60,933 nt of DNA from PALSA-1006 sp964532405 (GTDB lineage: Bacteria > Pseudomonadota > Gammaproteobacteria > Burkholderiales > Gallionellaceae): NCBI GenBank assembly GCA_964532405.1, contig CAZHIC010000014.1, positions 1-60,933 of the forward strand. Direction: 5' to 3'. Below are positions 32,461-41,547 of this stretch, piece after piece. Numbering within the stretch: the stretch's first letter is position 1; every line of letters begins with the position of its first letter. The notes below the pieces were generated by a model. It did not search any database. It worked only from the letters and a program-made list of their open reading frames with translations, and had not been told where the DNA came from. A program made the position numbers and the translations under genes.

Positions 32461-33366
32461 TCATGGCAAGTGTTTGATGCTGGTGATCTTGGCTAGCGCT
32501 ACTGCCTGAGCCAGCGCTTCGACAGCCTGTGTACGCGCAAAGCTCTTGCGCCATGCCAATGCGATGCGCCTCGACGGGACAGGCTTGGTAAATGGAATAA
32601 CTTTCAGCAAACGGCTGCAATAACGCGGACTGTTGGCTGAAGCGGGCAGCACGGTGATGCCGTGGCCGGAAGCGACCATGTTGCGTATGGTTTCCAGCGA
32701 CGTTCCCTGCTGGATGTCCGCACCTTTACGGTTCAGGTTGGGGCAAGCTTCCTCCACCTGATTGCTGAAGCAGTGACCGGAGTTCAGCAACAGCACTTTT
32801 TCCCCCGCCAACTCCCGTGCCTTGATGCTGCGCCGATCTGCCCAGTGATGCTCGTTGTTGACCACCACTTCAAACGGTTCGTCGTATAAAGCCTGCGTGA
32901 GAATGCTGGCATCGCCGAAGGGCAGCGCGATGATGATGACATCCAGCTTGCCGTTGCGCAGTAAAGTGTCCAGATTCTCGGTGAGGTTCTCTTCTATTTC
33001 CAGCGGCATTTCCGGCGCGATCTTTTTTAGCTCGGGGACGAGGTCGGGCAACAAATAGGGGCCAACGCTGTGGATGACGCCAAGGCGCAGGACACTGGTC
33101 AATTGGTCTTCACCCTGCCGGGCAATTTCCCGGATGCGCCTGACTTCTTCCAGAGCGCGTTGCGCCTGCTCCACGATCTCGGAGCCTACAGCCGTGAGGG
33201 AAACCTCGTTTTTTCCGCGCTCGAAGATTTTGATGCCCAATTCCTCTTCGAGCTTTTGTATCGCCAAAGACAACGCAGGCTGGCTGATAAACGATTTTTC
33301 TGCGGCACGGCGGAAGTTGCGTTCCTGCGCCACGGCGACGATATAGCGTAACTCGTTGAGGGTAAT
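32461..33366 (-). CDS. oxyR: Hydrogen-peroxide-responsive LysR-type regulator OxyR (non-canonical ATT start)
   Basis: The N-terminal HTH (FRRAAEKSFISQPALSLAIQ) and effector domain are intact. The redox pair is present: GHC and EAC nine residues later, near positions 199 and 208, followed by TSLETIRNMVASGHGI. Relatives begin M-T-L-x-E-L-R-Y-I-V-A, and the DNA here encodes x-TLNELRYIVAVAQERNF with ATT at 33366-33364 in the start position, preceded by AAGGAG six bases away. GTG 33333 would cut into the first HTH helix. A 301-residue protein from ATT fits the family. It is divergent from katG. Confidence 0.92.
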   Translation of the reverse strand: MTLNELRYIVAVAQERNFRRAAEKSFISQPALSLAIQKLEEELGIKIFERGKNEVSLTAVGSEIVEQAQRALEEVRRIREIARQGEDQLTSVLRLGVIHSVGPYLLPDLVPELKKIAPEMPLEIEENLTENLDTLLRNGKLDVIIIALPFGDASILTQALYDEPFEVVVNNEHHWADRRSIKARELAGEKVLLLNSGHCFSNQVEEACPNLNRKGADIQQGTSLETIRNMVASGHGITVLPASANSPRYCSRLLKVIPFTKPVPSRRIALAWRKSFARTQAVEALAQAVALAKITSIKHLP

Positions 33367-33383
33367 AACGTTCTCCTTCAGTC

Positions 33384-33463
33384 GTCATTCCCGCGCATAA
33401 CCAGCGACTTGCCAGCTTGCTGGCTTAATCGAATGGCTAGTAGTTCCATCAGGCACGAATGAC
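33384..33463. repeat. Degenerate GTCATTC...GAATGAC palindromic repeat
   Basis: GTCATTCCCGCG at 33384 pairs with GAATGAC at 33457-33463. An inner perfect hairpin, GCCAGCTTGCTGGC, lies at 33411-33424. The outer sequence matches the common proteobacterial GTCATTCCCGCG intergenic repeat. It lies in the oxyR-katG spacer on the oxyR side. Confidence 0.5.
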
Positions 33464-33500
33464 AAATTTCATGATTTGCATAATAAATCAGACTGGTTGA

Positions 33501-33539
33501 AACAATCAATTGGATTGATTGTTGGCATAAGCCTAAATT
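33501..33539 (+). promoter_or_regulatory. Candidate OxyR operator and katG promoter
   Basis: A perfect dyad, AACAATCAAT-TGG-ATTGATTGTT, lies at 33501-33523 in the oxyR-katG spacer, about 60 bases before the katG ATG. A TTGGAT/TAAATT pair (33510 and 33534, 18-base spacer) overlaps it and could be the katG promoter. OxyR commonly binds such AT-rich dyads in divergent spacers. Binding here is inference. Confidence 0.5.
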
Positions 33540-33584
33540 GCGCCTGTGACTATTTACTCAAGCAGCTTTATTAAGGAGAACGCC

Positions 33585-35759
33585 ATGTCAAACGAAGCCA
33601 AATGTCCATTCGATCACACCGCTGCTACAGGAGAGACTAGCCATCACTGGTGGCCTAACCAACTCAAGCTGAATATCCTGCACCAGCACCCTCCGCAGTC
33701 CAATCCGATGGATGCGGATTTCAATTACGCTGAAGCATTCAAACAGCTTGACCTCGCCGCTGTGAAGCGAGACTTGGTCGCGCTGATGACCGACTCGCAA
33801 GATTGGTGGCCGGCGGATTATGGTCACTACGGCCCGTTCTTTATTCGCATGGCGTGGCATAGCGCGGGCACTTACCGGACAGGCGATGGTCGTGGCGGAG
33901 CAGGCCACGGCAACCAGCGATTTTCGCCGCTCAACAGTTGGCCCGACAATGTCAATCTCGACAAAGCGCGCCGCCTGCTGTGGCCGATCAAGCAAAAATA
34001 CGGCAAGGCAATTTCCTGGGCTGATTTGATGATACTCGCAGGCAACGTCGCGCTGGAATCCATGGGCTTCAAGACCTTCGGCTTCGCGGGCGGACGCGAG
34101 GATATCTATTCCCCCGAGCAGGACATCTACTGGGGGAATGAAACCAAGTGGTTGGCCGATGACGCGCGCTATTCCGGCGAACGCGATCTGGAAAATCCGC
34201 TTGCTGCGGTACAAATGGGGCTGATCTACGTCAACCCGGAAGGGCCGGGCGGCAAGCCCGATCCGCTCGCGTCGGCACGCGACATCCGCGAGACCTTCGC
34301 GCGCATGGCGATGAACGACGAAGAGACCGTTGCACTTACCTGCGGCGGACACACTTTTGGTAAGGCTCATGGTGCCGGGGATGCGGCACTGGTCGGTGTT
34401 GCACCCGAAGCAGCGGACATCGCCGAGCAGGGCTTGGGTTGGAAATCGGCTTTCAAAAGCGGCAAGGGGGGCGACCAGATCGGTAGCGGTCTGGAAGGCT
34501 CGTGGACGCCCACGCCGACCCGGTGGGATATGAGCTATCTGGATATGCTGTTCGGCAATGAATGGGAACTGAGCAAAAGCCCTGCGGGTGCGCAGCAGTG
34601 GACACCGAAGCAGGCGACCGCCGACAACATGGCACCTGCCGCACATGACGCTGCCAAGCGCGTGCCGATTATGATGACCACCGCCGACATGGCGATGCGC
34701 ATGGATCCGGCTTACGAAAAGATCGCGCGGCGTTTCCACAAGAATCCCGCAGAGTTTGCCGATGCGTTTGCGCGCGCCTGGTTCAAGTTGACGCACCGGG
34801 ACATGGGCCCCCGTGCGCGTTATCTCGGTGCCGAAGTGCCCGCAGAAGCGCTGATCTGGCAAGACCCGATTCCGGCCGTGAACCATGCGCTGGTGGATGA
34901 GCGGGATGTTGCCGTGCTGAAAGGCAAAGTGCTGGCATCGGGGCTGTCGGTGTCTGAACTGGTCTCGACCGCATGGGCATCGGCATCCACTTTCCGGGGG
35001 TCGGATAAACGCGGCGGCGCGAACGGCGCACGCATCCGTCTCGCACCGCAAAAGGATTGGGAAGCCAACCAGCCGGAGCAACTGGCCAAAGTGCTGGATA
35101 AGCTCGCGAGTATCCAACGCGAGTTCAATGGCAGCGGCAAGCAGATTTCGTTGGCCGACCTCATCGTGCTGGCGGGTTGCGCCGGGGTTGAGCAGGCGGC
35201 GAAAAATGCGGGTCGCGCGGTGACTGTTCCCTTCACACCGGGTCGCATGGATGCCACGCAGGCACAAACCGATGTGGAATCTTTCGCCGTGCTCGAACAG
35301 ATCGCCGACGGCTTCCGCAATTACCAGAAGGCGAAATACCGCATCCCGGCCGAGGAGCTGCTGCTCGACCGCGCGCAACTGCTGACCCTGAGCGCGCCCG
35401 AAATGACGGTACTCATTGGCGGGTTGCGCGTGCTGAACACCAATGTCGGACACAGCCGACATGGTGTGTTCACGCAACGGCCAGAGGTGTTGAGCAACGA
35501 CTTTTTTGTAAACCTGCTCGACATGGATACAGAGTGGAAGGCAGTATCGAATGCCGAGGATGTGTTTGATGGGCGCAGTCGCAAGACGGGGAAAATCAAG
35601 TGGACGGGCACCCGCGTTGATCTGATCTTCGGTTCGAACTCGCAGTTGCGTGCCTTGGCGGAAGTCTATGCAAGTGGCGACGCGCAAGAAAAATTTATCC
35701 GCGATTTTGTGGCGGCCTGGAGCAAGGTGATGAATCTGGATCGCTTCGATCTTGCGTGA
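33585..35759 (+). CDS. katG: Catalase-peroxidase
   Basis: KatG is a haem enzyme that removes hydrogen peroxide. The 724-residue protein starts at ATG 33585 behind AAGGAG; an upstream in-frame start is unsupported. The distal haem site FFIRMAWHSAGTYR contains the catalytic R and H with the W of the Met-Tyr-Trp adduct. The proximal ligand appears in TCGGHTFGKAHGA, and LIYVNPEGPGG contributes the adduct tyrosine. The two-domain duplicated architecture is full length. It is divergent from oxyR and followed by a small ORF and dps, a peroxide-defence unit. Confidence 0.98.
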   Translation: MSNEAKCPFDHTAATGETSHHWWPNQLKLNILHQHPPQSNPMDADFNYAEAFKQLDLAAVKRDLVALMTDSQDWWPADYGHYGPFFIRMAWHSAGTYRTGDGRGGAGHGNQRFSPLNSWPDNVNLDKARRLLWPIKQKYGKAISWADLMILAGNVALESMGFKTFGFAGGREDIYSPEQDIYWGNETKWLADDARYSGERDLENPLAAVQMGLIYVNPEGPGGKPDPLASARDIRETFARMAMNDEETVALTCGGHTFGKAHGAGDAALVGVAPEAADIAEQGLGWKSAFKSGKGGDQIGSGLEGSWTPTPTRWDMSYLDMLFGNEWELSKSPAGAQQWTPKQATADNMAPAAHDAAKRVPIMMTTADMAMRMDPAYEKIARRFHKNPAEFADAFARAWFKLTHRDMGPRARYLGAEVPAEALIWQDPIPAVNHALVDERDVAVLKGKVLASGLSVSELVSTAWASASTFRGSDKRGGANGARIRLAPQKDWEANQPEQLAKVLDKLASIQREFNGSGKQISLADLIVLAGCAGVEQAAKNAGRAVTVPFTPGRMDATQAQTDVESFAVLEQIADGFRNYQKAKYRIPAEELLLDRAQLLTLSAPEMTVLIGGLRVLNTNVGHSRHGVFTQRPEVLSNDFFVNLLDMDTEWKAVSNAEDVFDGRSRKTGKIKWTGTRVDLIFGSNSQLRALAEVYASGDAQEKFIRDFVAAWSKVMNLDRFDLA

Positions 35760-35834
35760 TTTGTTGGCATGACAATAACCGTCAGTTGCCGCGTCGCATA
35801 ACTATCGGCGCGGCACTGAAAAAGGAGAAATACC

Positions 35835-35975
35835 ATGCACACCTTTATTTCTAACCATATTTATTTGCAAGAATTTGTGGCAGTATTAGCCATGCTGGGC
35901 TTGGGTTTAGAAGGCTACGCTGCCGACCCGGAACTGCCCACAACCGAGCAACTTAATTCGAGGAGAACGCCATGA
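35835..35975 (+). CDS. Small ORF (46 aa) coupled to dps
   Basis: AAAGGAG stands seven bases before ATG 35835. The frame reads MHTFISNHIYLQEFVAVLAM then LGLGLEGYAADPELPTTEQL and a short basic tail, with its TGA overlapping the dps ATG (ATGA). Residues about 10-28 are hydrophobic and are followed by an A-A-D, so it may be a small exported or membrane peptide. I do not recognise a family. The strong ribosome-binding site and exact overlap argue that it is translated. Confidence 0.55.
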   Translation: MHTFISNHIYLQEFVAVLAMLGLGLEGYAADPELPTTEQLNSRRTP

Positions 35976-36454
35976 GCAAACCTACCGCCATCAACATCGG
36001 CATCTCGGAAAAAGACCGCAAGAAAATCGCCGACGGTTTAGGCCGCATGCTGGCCGACAGTTACACCCTCTACCTCAAGACCCACAACTTCCACTGGAAC
36101 GTCACCGGCCCGATGTTCCAGACCCTACACTTGATGTTCATGACCCAGTACAACGAAATCTGGATGGCGGTGGACATGGTGGCAGAGCGCATCCGCGCCT
36201 TGGGTTATCCGGCCCCCGGCTCTTACACAGAGTTTGCCGCGCTCACCAGCATCAAGGACAGCGATGGCGTGCCCAAGGCAAGAGAAATGATCCGGCAATT
36301 GGTGGATGGGCAGGAGACTGTGGTGCGCACTGCCCGTGAAGTGTTACTCGTCGCCGAAAAGGCGGGCGACCAGCCGACGGTCGATCTGCTTTCCGCTAGA
36401 ATGGAGGTGCATGAGAAAAATGCGTGGATGTTGCGGAGCTTGTTAGAGGAATAA
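35972..36454 (+). CDS. dps: Dps-family DNA-protecting ferritin-like protein
   Basis: Dps forms dodecamers that oxidise and store iron and shield DNA. The 160-residue chain has the ferroxidase-site helices: LKTHNFHWNVTGPMFQTLHL (H and W/F residues) and NEIWMAVDMVAERIRALG (D and E residues). The N-terminus overlaps the upstream small ORF. Its place after oxyR/katG suggests OxyR control. Confidence 0.95.
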   Translation: MSKPTAINIGISEKDRKKIADGLGRMLADSYTLYLKTHNFHWNVTGPMFQTLHLMFMTQYNEIWMAVDMVAERIRALGYPAPGSYTEFAALTSIKDSDGVPKAREMIRQLVDGQETVVRTAREVLLVAEKAGDQPTVDLLSARMEVHEKNAWMLRSLLEE

Positions 36455-36630
36455 GGCCGTTGTGCACCTCGGCACTGGCGTTTTTCCGGTGAAAACTCAA
36501 GCGGCGATTTTTTCCGCGTGATGCCGGAGCCAAAAAAATGCGGGGGAAATAAATTCGAGCGTGTCCCCTGTTGTACTAAACATCACATTTTCAGTACGGT
36601 CAGCCTGAAAACCATAACCGAGGTACGAAC

Positions 36631-37596
36631 ATGAACACTGCACTGCATATTGGCGAACCTTGGATGTGGGCGGCTTTCATCGGCTTCGTTCTAGTGATGC
36701 TTGCCGTCGATCTGTTTCTGGTCGGCGGCAACAAGGCGCACAGGGTCGGCTTCAGGGAAGCGGCGGCTTGGTCGCTCGTTTGGTTTACGCTGGCCATGCT
36801 GTTCAACCTCGGGTTGTGGTGGCATCTCAAGGGGGCGTACGGCGGCGAGGTGGCCGACGTCAAGGCGATGGAGTTCCTGACCGGCTACTTGATCGAAAAA
36901 TCGCTTGCGGTCGACAATATCTTCGTCTTCCTGATGATCTTCACTTTCTTCGCCGTGCCGGCGGAGATTCAGCGGCGCGTGCTGATTTACGGCGTGATCG
37001 GCGCGATCGTGTTGCGCGCCATCATGATTGTGGCGGGTGCATGGCTGGTGCAGGAGTTCCACTGGATACTGTATCTGTTCGGTGCTTTCCTTGTCGTCAC
37101 CGGCATCAAAATGCTGATGTTTGCCGAGGCCGAACCAGACCTTAGCAAGAACCCGCTGCTCAACTGGGTCAAGCGTCACCTGCGGCTGACACCGGACTAT
37201 CGCGGCGAAAAATTCTGGGTGCGGGAAAACGGCGTGCCTATGTTCACACCGTTGTTTCTGGTGCTCGTCATGATCGAGTTGTCCGACCTGATATTTGCGG
37301 TCGACTCGATACCGGCGATTTTCGCCATCACCACCGATCCGTTCATCGTCTTCACCTCCAACATCTTCGCTATTCTGGGTCTGCGCGCGATGTATTTTAT
37401 GCTGGCCGGCATGGCCGACCGTTTCCACCTGCTGAAATACGGCTTGGCCACGGTGCTGGTGTTTGTGGGAACCAAGATGCTGGTCGTAGACTATTATAAA
37501 ATCCCGGTGGGGCTGTCGCTGGGCATCGTCGGCGTCATCATCGCCACCTTCATGTTTGCCAGTCTGTGGGTGACGCGCAACAAGGCCTCCCAGTGA
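36631..37596 (+). CDS. TerC/Alx-family membrane protein
   Basis: The 321-residue integral membrane protein has about nine hydrophobic segments. It carries the two TerC signatures, an early acidic pair (LTGYLIEKSLAVDNIFVFLM) and a later one (MIELSDLIFAVDSIPAIFAI). Characterised relatives export manganese (Alx) or are linked to tellurite resistance, and manganese export would suit its position after the peroxide genes. The spacer at 36455-36630 shows no clear yybP-ykoY-type manganese riboswitch. It converges on ubiA. Confidence 0.92.
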   Translation: MNTALHIGEPWMWAAFIGFVLVMLAVDLFLVGGNKAHRVGFREAAAWSLVWFTLAMLFNLGLWWHLKGAYGGEVADVKAMEFLTGYLIEKSLAVDNIFVFLMIFTFFAVPAEIQRRVLIYGVIGAIVLRAIMIVAGAWLVQEFHWILYLFGAFLVVTGIKMLMFAEAEPDLSKNPLLNWVKRHLRLTPDYRGEKFWVRENGVPMFTPLFLVLVMIELSDLIFAVDSIPAIFAITTDPFIVFTSNIFAILGLRAMYFMLAGMADRFHLLKYGLATVLVFVGTKMLVVDYYKIPVGLSLGIVGVIIATFMFASLWVTRNKASQ

Positions 37597-37666
37597 ATTC
37601 CCTACAGATGAAAGCAAGCGTAGATGGGTTGAACAACGCGATATCCAACCTACACTTTCACCTCAA

Positions 37667-38521
37667 TCAGTAATCCAAAACCATTCCCGCAAACACCGCC
37701 GCCCCGAACCAGTTGTTGTGCAGAAAAGCCGCGAAACATTTTTCGCGGCTTCGGTCTTTGATGAGACGGTAGTGGTACAGCGCGAGGCCTTCCGCAACGA
37801 TCAAGCCCACAAAGTAAACCAACCCCAATCCCGCCATCAATCCGGCTACGGCCAGCAACAACAAGGTGATACCGTAGCAAGCCATCACCGCCATCACATC
37901 GTATTTGCCGAAGAACAGTGCCGAAGAGTGGATGCCGAGATGGATGTCGTCATCTCTATCCACCATCGCGTATTCGGTGTCGTAGGCGATGGCCCAGAAC
38001 ACGTTGGCGAGCAGTAGTACCCACGCCACGATTGGCACGTTGCCGAGCGTTGCGGCGAAGGCCATCGGGATGCCGCAGCCGAAGGCGATGCCGAGGTAAG
38101 CCTGCGGGATAGCCAGAAAGCGCTTGGTGAACGGATAGCTGGCGGCGAGGAACACTGCCGGCACGGAAAGCAACAGCGTCAATTTATTCAGCGGCAAGAT
38201 CAACAGAAATGCCAGCAGCGCCAATCCTGCCGCCAGCAGCAATGCTTCGCGCGTGCTGACTTTGCCGCTGGTGAGCGGACGATCTTTGGTGCGCTGCACA
38301 TGTTTGTCGATGTCGCGGTCGGCATAGTCGTTGATGACACAACCCGCCGAGCGCATCAACACCGTGCCAAGCACGAAGATGGATACGATGAGCCAGGAAG
38401 GATGTCCGTCGCCCGCGATCCACACACCCCACAGCGTCGGCCATAACAACAGCAAAATACCGATGGGACGGTGCAGACGGGTGAGCTGGACGTAGAGATG
38501 CAGGCGTTCGGTGAGGTTCAT
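37667..38521 (-). CDS. ubiA: 4-hydroxybenzoate polyprenyltransferase
   Basis: UbiA prenylates 4-hydroxybenzoate in ubiquinone synthesis. The 284-residue membrane protein has the first aspartate-rich motif NDYADRDIDKHVQRTKDRPL and the second DTEYAMVDRDDDIHLGI. Eight or nine hydrophobic segments separate and follow them. It is downstream of ubiC on the minus strand, so precursor synthesis and prenylation are encoded together. Confidence 0.97.
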   Translation of the reverse strand: MNLTERLHLYVQLTRLHRPIGILLLLWPTLWGVWIAGDGHPSWLIVSIFVLGTVLMRSAGCVINDYADRDIDKHVQRTKDRPLTSGKVSTREALLLAAGLALLAFLLILPLNKLTLLLSVPAVFLAASYPFTKRFLAIPQAYLGIAFGCGIPMAFAATLGNVPIVAWVLLLANVFWAIAYDTEYAMVDRDDDIHLGIHSSALFFGKYDVMAVMACYGITLLLLAVAGLMAGLGLVYFVGLIVAEGLALYHYRLIKDRSREKCFAAFLHNNWFGAAVFAGMVLDY

Positions 38522-38554
38522 GCTGTCATTTTACCTGTGCCGGAATGACGATTG

Positions 38555-39082
38555 TTACTTGAGTTCCAATATCTCCGGCAAAAATACTTCCGTTACCAGC
38601 AGCGGCGCACCGTGCAAATAGAACAGCGAGCGCCGCGCCCATAGCCTATCGGGTGCATCGCCCAACACGGCTGCGGCGTTTTGATACAAAGGGTGGTGGA
38701 ACTGCAATGCCTTGTAATGCAGCGGGTGGCGCTTTACCAAGGGGTGCGTGAACAGCAGCGTGCCGAGTGAACGACTACCCAAGCCGCGCATCGCCTTCCA
38801 AGTGCCGCGCAAATGCTCATGAGCACAAGTACTGTGTGCGAACACCACCGGGCGTCCGTCAGCGTATAAAAAAACTTCGCGCGAAAATACATAGCGGTCA
38901 TACGGAATACCCAACAGCATAGCTTCGTCATAAGCGACACGCGCCAGCCCGCTGCGCAAGGGACGCACGGTAAAGAGTTTGCAGCGCTGCTGGATGCGGC
39001 GCGTGAGCGAGCCCTCGTCGCGCAGCCACGGTGTGTAGCCTGCCGAGCCGAGCAACAGACTTTGCCAGTAGTGGTCACGCAT
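38555..39082 (-). CDS. ubiC: Chorismate-pyruvate lyase
   Basis: UbiC releases 4-hydroxybenzoate from chorismate. The start is ATG 39082 (MRDHYWQSLLLGSAGY), which overlaps the recG stop by eight bases and gives 175 residues; a longer frame lacks similarity. Conserved features include DEGSLTRRIQQRC, YVFSREVFLYADGRPVVFA and a C-terminal ARRSLFYLHGAPLLVTEVFL with the product-binding glutamate. Confidence 0.93.
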   Translation of the reverse strand: MRDHYWQSLLLGSAGYTPWLRDEGSLTRRIQQRCKLFTVRPLRSGLARVAYDEAMLLGIPYDRYVFSREVFLYADGRPVVFAHSTCAHEHLRGTWKAMRGLGSRSLGTLLFTHPLVKRHPLHYKALQFHHPLYQNAAAVLGDAPDRLWARRSLFYLHGAPLLVTEVFLPEILELK

Positions 39083-41448
39083 GTAAAAAATCCGGTTTGT
39101 TCGCCATCCAGCGTTGCAGATGTGCGTGCGCCACTTCGGGCGCATCGCGCAACAATTCATCCGCCAAAGTACGGGCGGTTTCCAATAGTTTCGCATCTTC
39201 GTTGATGTCGGCGAAGCGCAGCATGGCGACGCCGCTTTGCCTCGCGCCCAGCAGTTCGCCGGGGCCGCGCAGGCGCAGATCCTGTTGCGCGATCTCGAAG
39301 CCGTCGGTGTTCTCGAAGATGATTTTCAAGCGCGCCCGCGCCAGCTCCGACAACGGTTGTTGGAACAATAACACGCACAAGCTTTCCGCCGCACCACGCC
39401 CGACGCGCCCGCGCAGTTGGTGCAGTTGCGCCAGCCCCATGCGCTCGGCATGTTCGATCACCATCAGGCTGGCATTGGGCACATCCACACCGACTTCGAT
39501 GACGGTGGTGGCGACCAGCAAATGAATTTCTCCCGCTTTGAACGCCGCCATCACCCGCGCTTTTTCTGCGTTGTCGAGTCTGCCGTGAACCAATCCCACG
39601 CTGAGTTCGGGGAAAATTTGCGTCAGTGTCTCGTAGGTGTCGAGCGCGGTCTGCAATTGCAGCACTTCCGATTCGTCTATCAACGGACACACCCAATAGG
39701 CTTGGCGATTTTGCAAACAGACCATGCGCACGCGCTCGAACACTTCCTCGCGGCGCGTGTCGTTGATGAGTTTGGTGACGATGGGCGTGCGCCCCGGCGG
39801 CAACTCGTCGATCACCGATACGTCGAGATCGGCGTAATAGCTCATTGCCAGGGTGCGCGGAATGGGAGTGGCACTCATCATGAGCTGGTGCGGTTCTTGA
39901 ACAATATATTTTTCCAGTTCACCAGCCGTACTATCCCCTCCCCCTTGCAGGGGGAGGGCTAGGGAGGGGGTAGAAGCGTTCAACGACTCGTGCCCCCAAC
40001 CAGCCGAACCCCGGCAAGGGGGGGTGAGTTAGTGAGCATATTAAGTGTAATNNNNNNNNNNCCCCCCCGGCGGTGGGGGGGGGGGGGGGGGGGGGCCCCC
40101 CCGAAGCCTCCAACGACTCTACCCCCATCCTAGCCTTCCCCCTGCAAGGGGGAAGGAGTGAGTCAGCATCTTCCGTAGAAGTCGCATTTGTAATTTTGCC
40201 TTTATTGCGCAACGCCAGACGCTGCTGCACCCCGAATTTATGCTGCTCGTCCACGATGACCAGACCGAGCTTGCTGAATTCGACCGAGGCTTGAAACAGC
40301 GCGTGTGTGCCGACGGCGATCTGCGTTTCGCCCTGCGCGATACGTGCGACGGCAGCGGTCTTGTCTTTTTTCTTCAGACTGCCAGAGAGCCACACCGGAT
40401 TGATGCCCAGCGGCTCCAGCCAGTCACACAGTTTTAAATAATGCTGTTCGGCGAGTATCTCGGTGGGTGCCATGAAAGCGACCTGATAGCCGTTCTCGAT
40501 AGCCTGCAACGCGGCGAGCGCCGCGACAACGGTCTTGCCGCTGCCAACATCGCCTTGCAGCAGACGCTGCATCGGATGGGCTTGCGCCAGATCGTGACGT
40601 ATCTCTTGCAGCACTTTTTGCTGCGCGCGCGTAAGCTCGAATGACAGTGCTTGCAACAATGCGGGGCTATGCGTATCGCGGGCAAGCAGTTGCGGCGCAA
40701 TGCGGTCGCGGCGTTTGCGGTAATGCACGCGCATCGATAGTTGCTGCGCCAGCAACTCGTCGAACTTAATACGCCGCCATGCCGGATGCGCGCGTTCCAG
40801 CAATGCTGCTTCGGTCTGCGGTGGAGGATTGTGCAATAGCTTCACGCTCTCGTCGAACGCAGGCAGGCGTAATTTTTTCAGCAGCTCGGCGGGCAAGGTG
40901 TCCGGCAACTCCACCGTGTTTAATGTCGCGAGGATGTGCTTGCGCAACGTGAGCTGAGGCAATCCCGCAGTGGTCGGATAAACCGGCGTGAGCGCCTGCT
41001 TGAGCGCCTTGTTCTCGCCGCCGGCATGGCACTTGGGATGCACCATCTCCATGCCGAAATAGCCCTCGCGCGCCTCGCCCAAAGCGCGAATGGTTTTACC
41101 GATGGCGAGTTGCTTTTGCTGGCTGGGGTAAAAATTCAGGAAGCGCAAAAACAGGATGCCGCTGTCGTCCTGCAACTGGCAGATCAGACTGCGGCGCGGG
41201 CGATACGCCACCTCGCTATGGATGATCTCGCCCTCCACCTGCGCGGTTTCTCCCGCCACCAAATCGTCGATGCGCGTGATTTGCGTCTCGTCTTCATAGC
41301 GCAGCGGCAAATGCAACACCAGATCGAATGGCGTGTGAATGCCGAGCTTGGTGAGCTTGCTTTGCGTGGCGGGAGGGATTTTGACGAAGGTATTCAATTC
41401 ACTATAGCGGAATTTGCTAGGCTCCGGGAAGAGGTCAGGGCGAGTCAT
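39075..41448 (-). CDS. recG: ATP-dependent DNA helicase RecG, interrupted by repeats and an assembly gap
   Basis: RecG remodels stalled forks and branched DNA. The N-terminal wedge domain, Walker A (LLQGDVGSGKTVVAAL) and DEQH box (VIVDEQHKFGVQQRLALRNK) are encoded at 41448 to about 40195. Motif III and the rest (HQLMMSATPIPRTLAM, HGRLDNAEKARVM, HQLRGRVGRG) lie at about 39900 to 39075. In relatives about ten residues separate these halves. Here about 280 bases intervene, holding two inverted family-B repeats, 10 Ns (40052-40061) and a long G run. Both frames are open through the repeats, so an in-frame insertion is possible, but the gap leaves the frame undecided. Confidence 0.85.
39935..39990. 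repeat. Family-B palindromic repeat, copy 1 (in recG)
   Basis: Stem CCCTCCCCC-TTGCA-GGGGGAGGG at 39936-39958 is followed by CTAGGGAGGGGGTAGAAGCG and TTCAACGACTCG. It is in inverted orientation to copy 2 at 40107. Confidence 0.85.
40052..40099. other. Assembly gap and homopolymer in recG
   Basis: Ten Ns (40052-40061) are followed by CCCCCCC, GGCGGT and a G run of over 20 bases. The G run adjoining a gap in a repeat region looks like a sequencing or scaffolding artefact rather than real sequence. Confidence 0.9.
40107..40156. repeat. Family-B palindromic repeat, copy 2 (in recG)
   Basis: CCTCCAACGACTCTACCCCC and ATCCTAGC lead into the stem CCTTCCCCC-TGCAA-GGGGGAAGG at 40134-40156. It is the reverse complement of copy 1 with scattered mismatches, which would let the two pair into a larger hairpin. 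Confidence 0.85.
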
Positions 41449-41547
41449 TTTGCGGAGCTAAGTGGCTATTGCAAAATTATGTTAAACGTTACTTGAAGCA
41501 AGAGCTTTGTAGAAGATAAAAAACTAAGTTACATACAAGAAAAGGCT

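Noticed and set aside
33588..35687. A 699-codon open frame antisense to katG
   Set aside because: It mirrors the katG codons exactly, has no Shine-Dalgarno and is rich in His/Arg/Gln as expected for the complement of GC-rich coding sequence.
36455..36630. Possible yybP-ykoY manganese riboswitch before the TerC gene
   Set aside because: The spacer has GC hairpins but I could not find the conserved core elements, so no call is made.
37620..37653. Imperfect GTAGATGGGTTG / CCAACCTAC repeat between terC and ubiA
   Set aside because: The stem has too many mismatches to call a terminator or REP element with confidence.
40062..40105. C and G homopolymers in recG as a possible biological G-quadruplex or slipped-strand site
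   Set aside because: They border a run of Ns in a repeat and are more likely assembly padding or basecalling errors.
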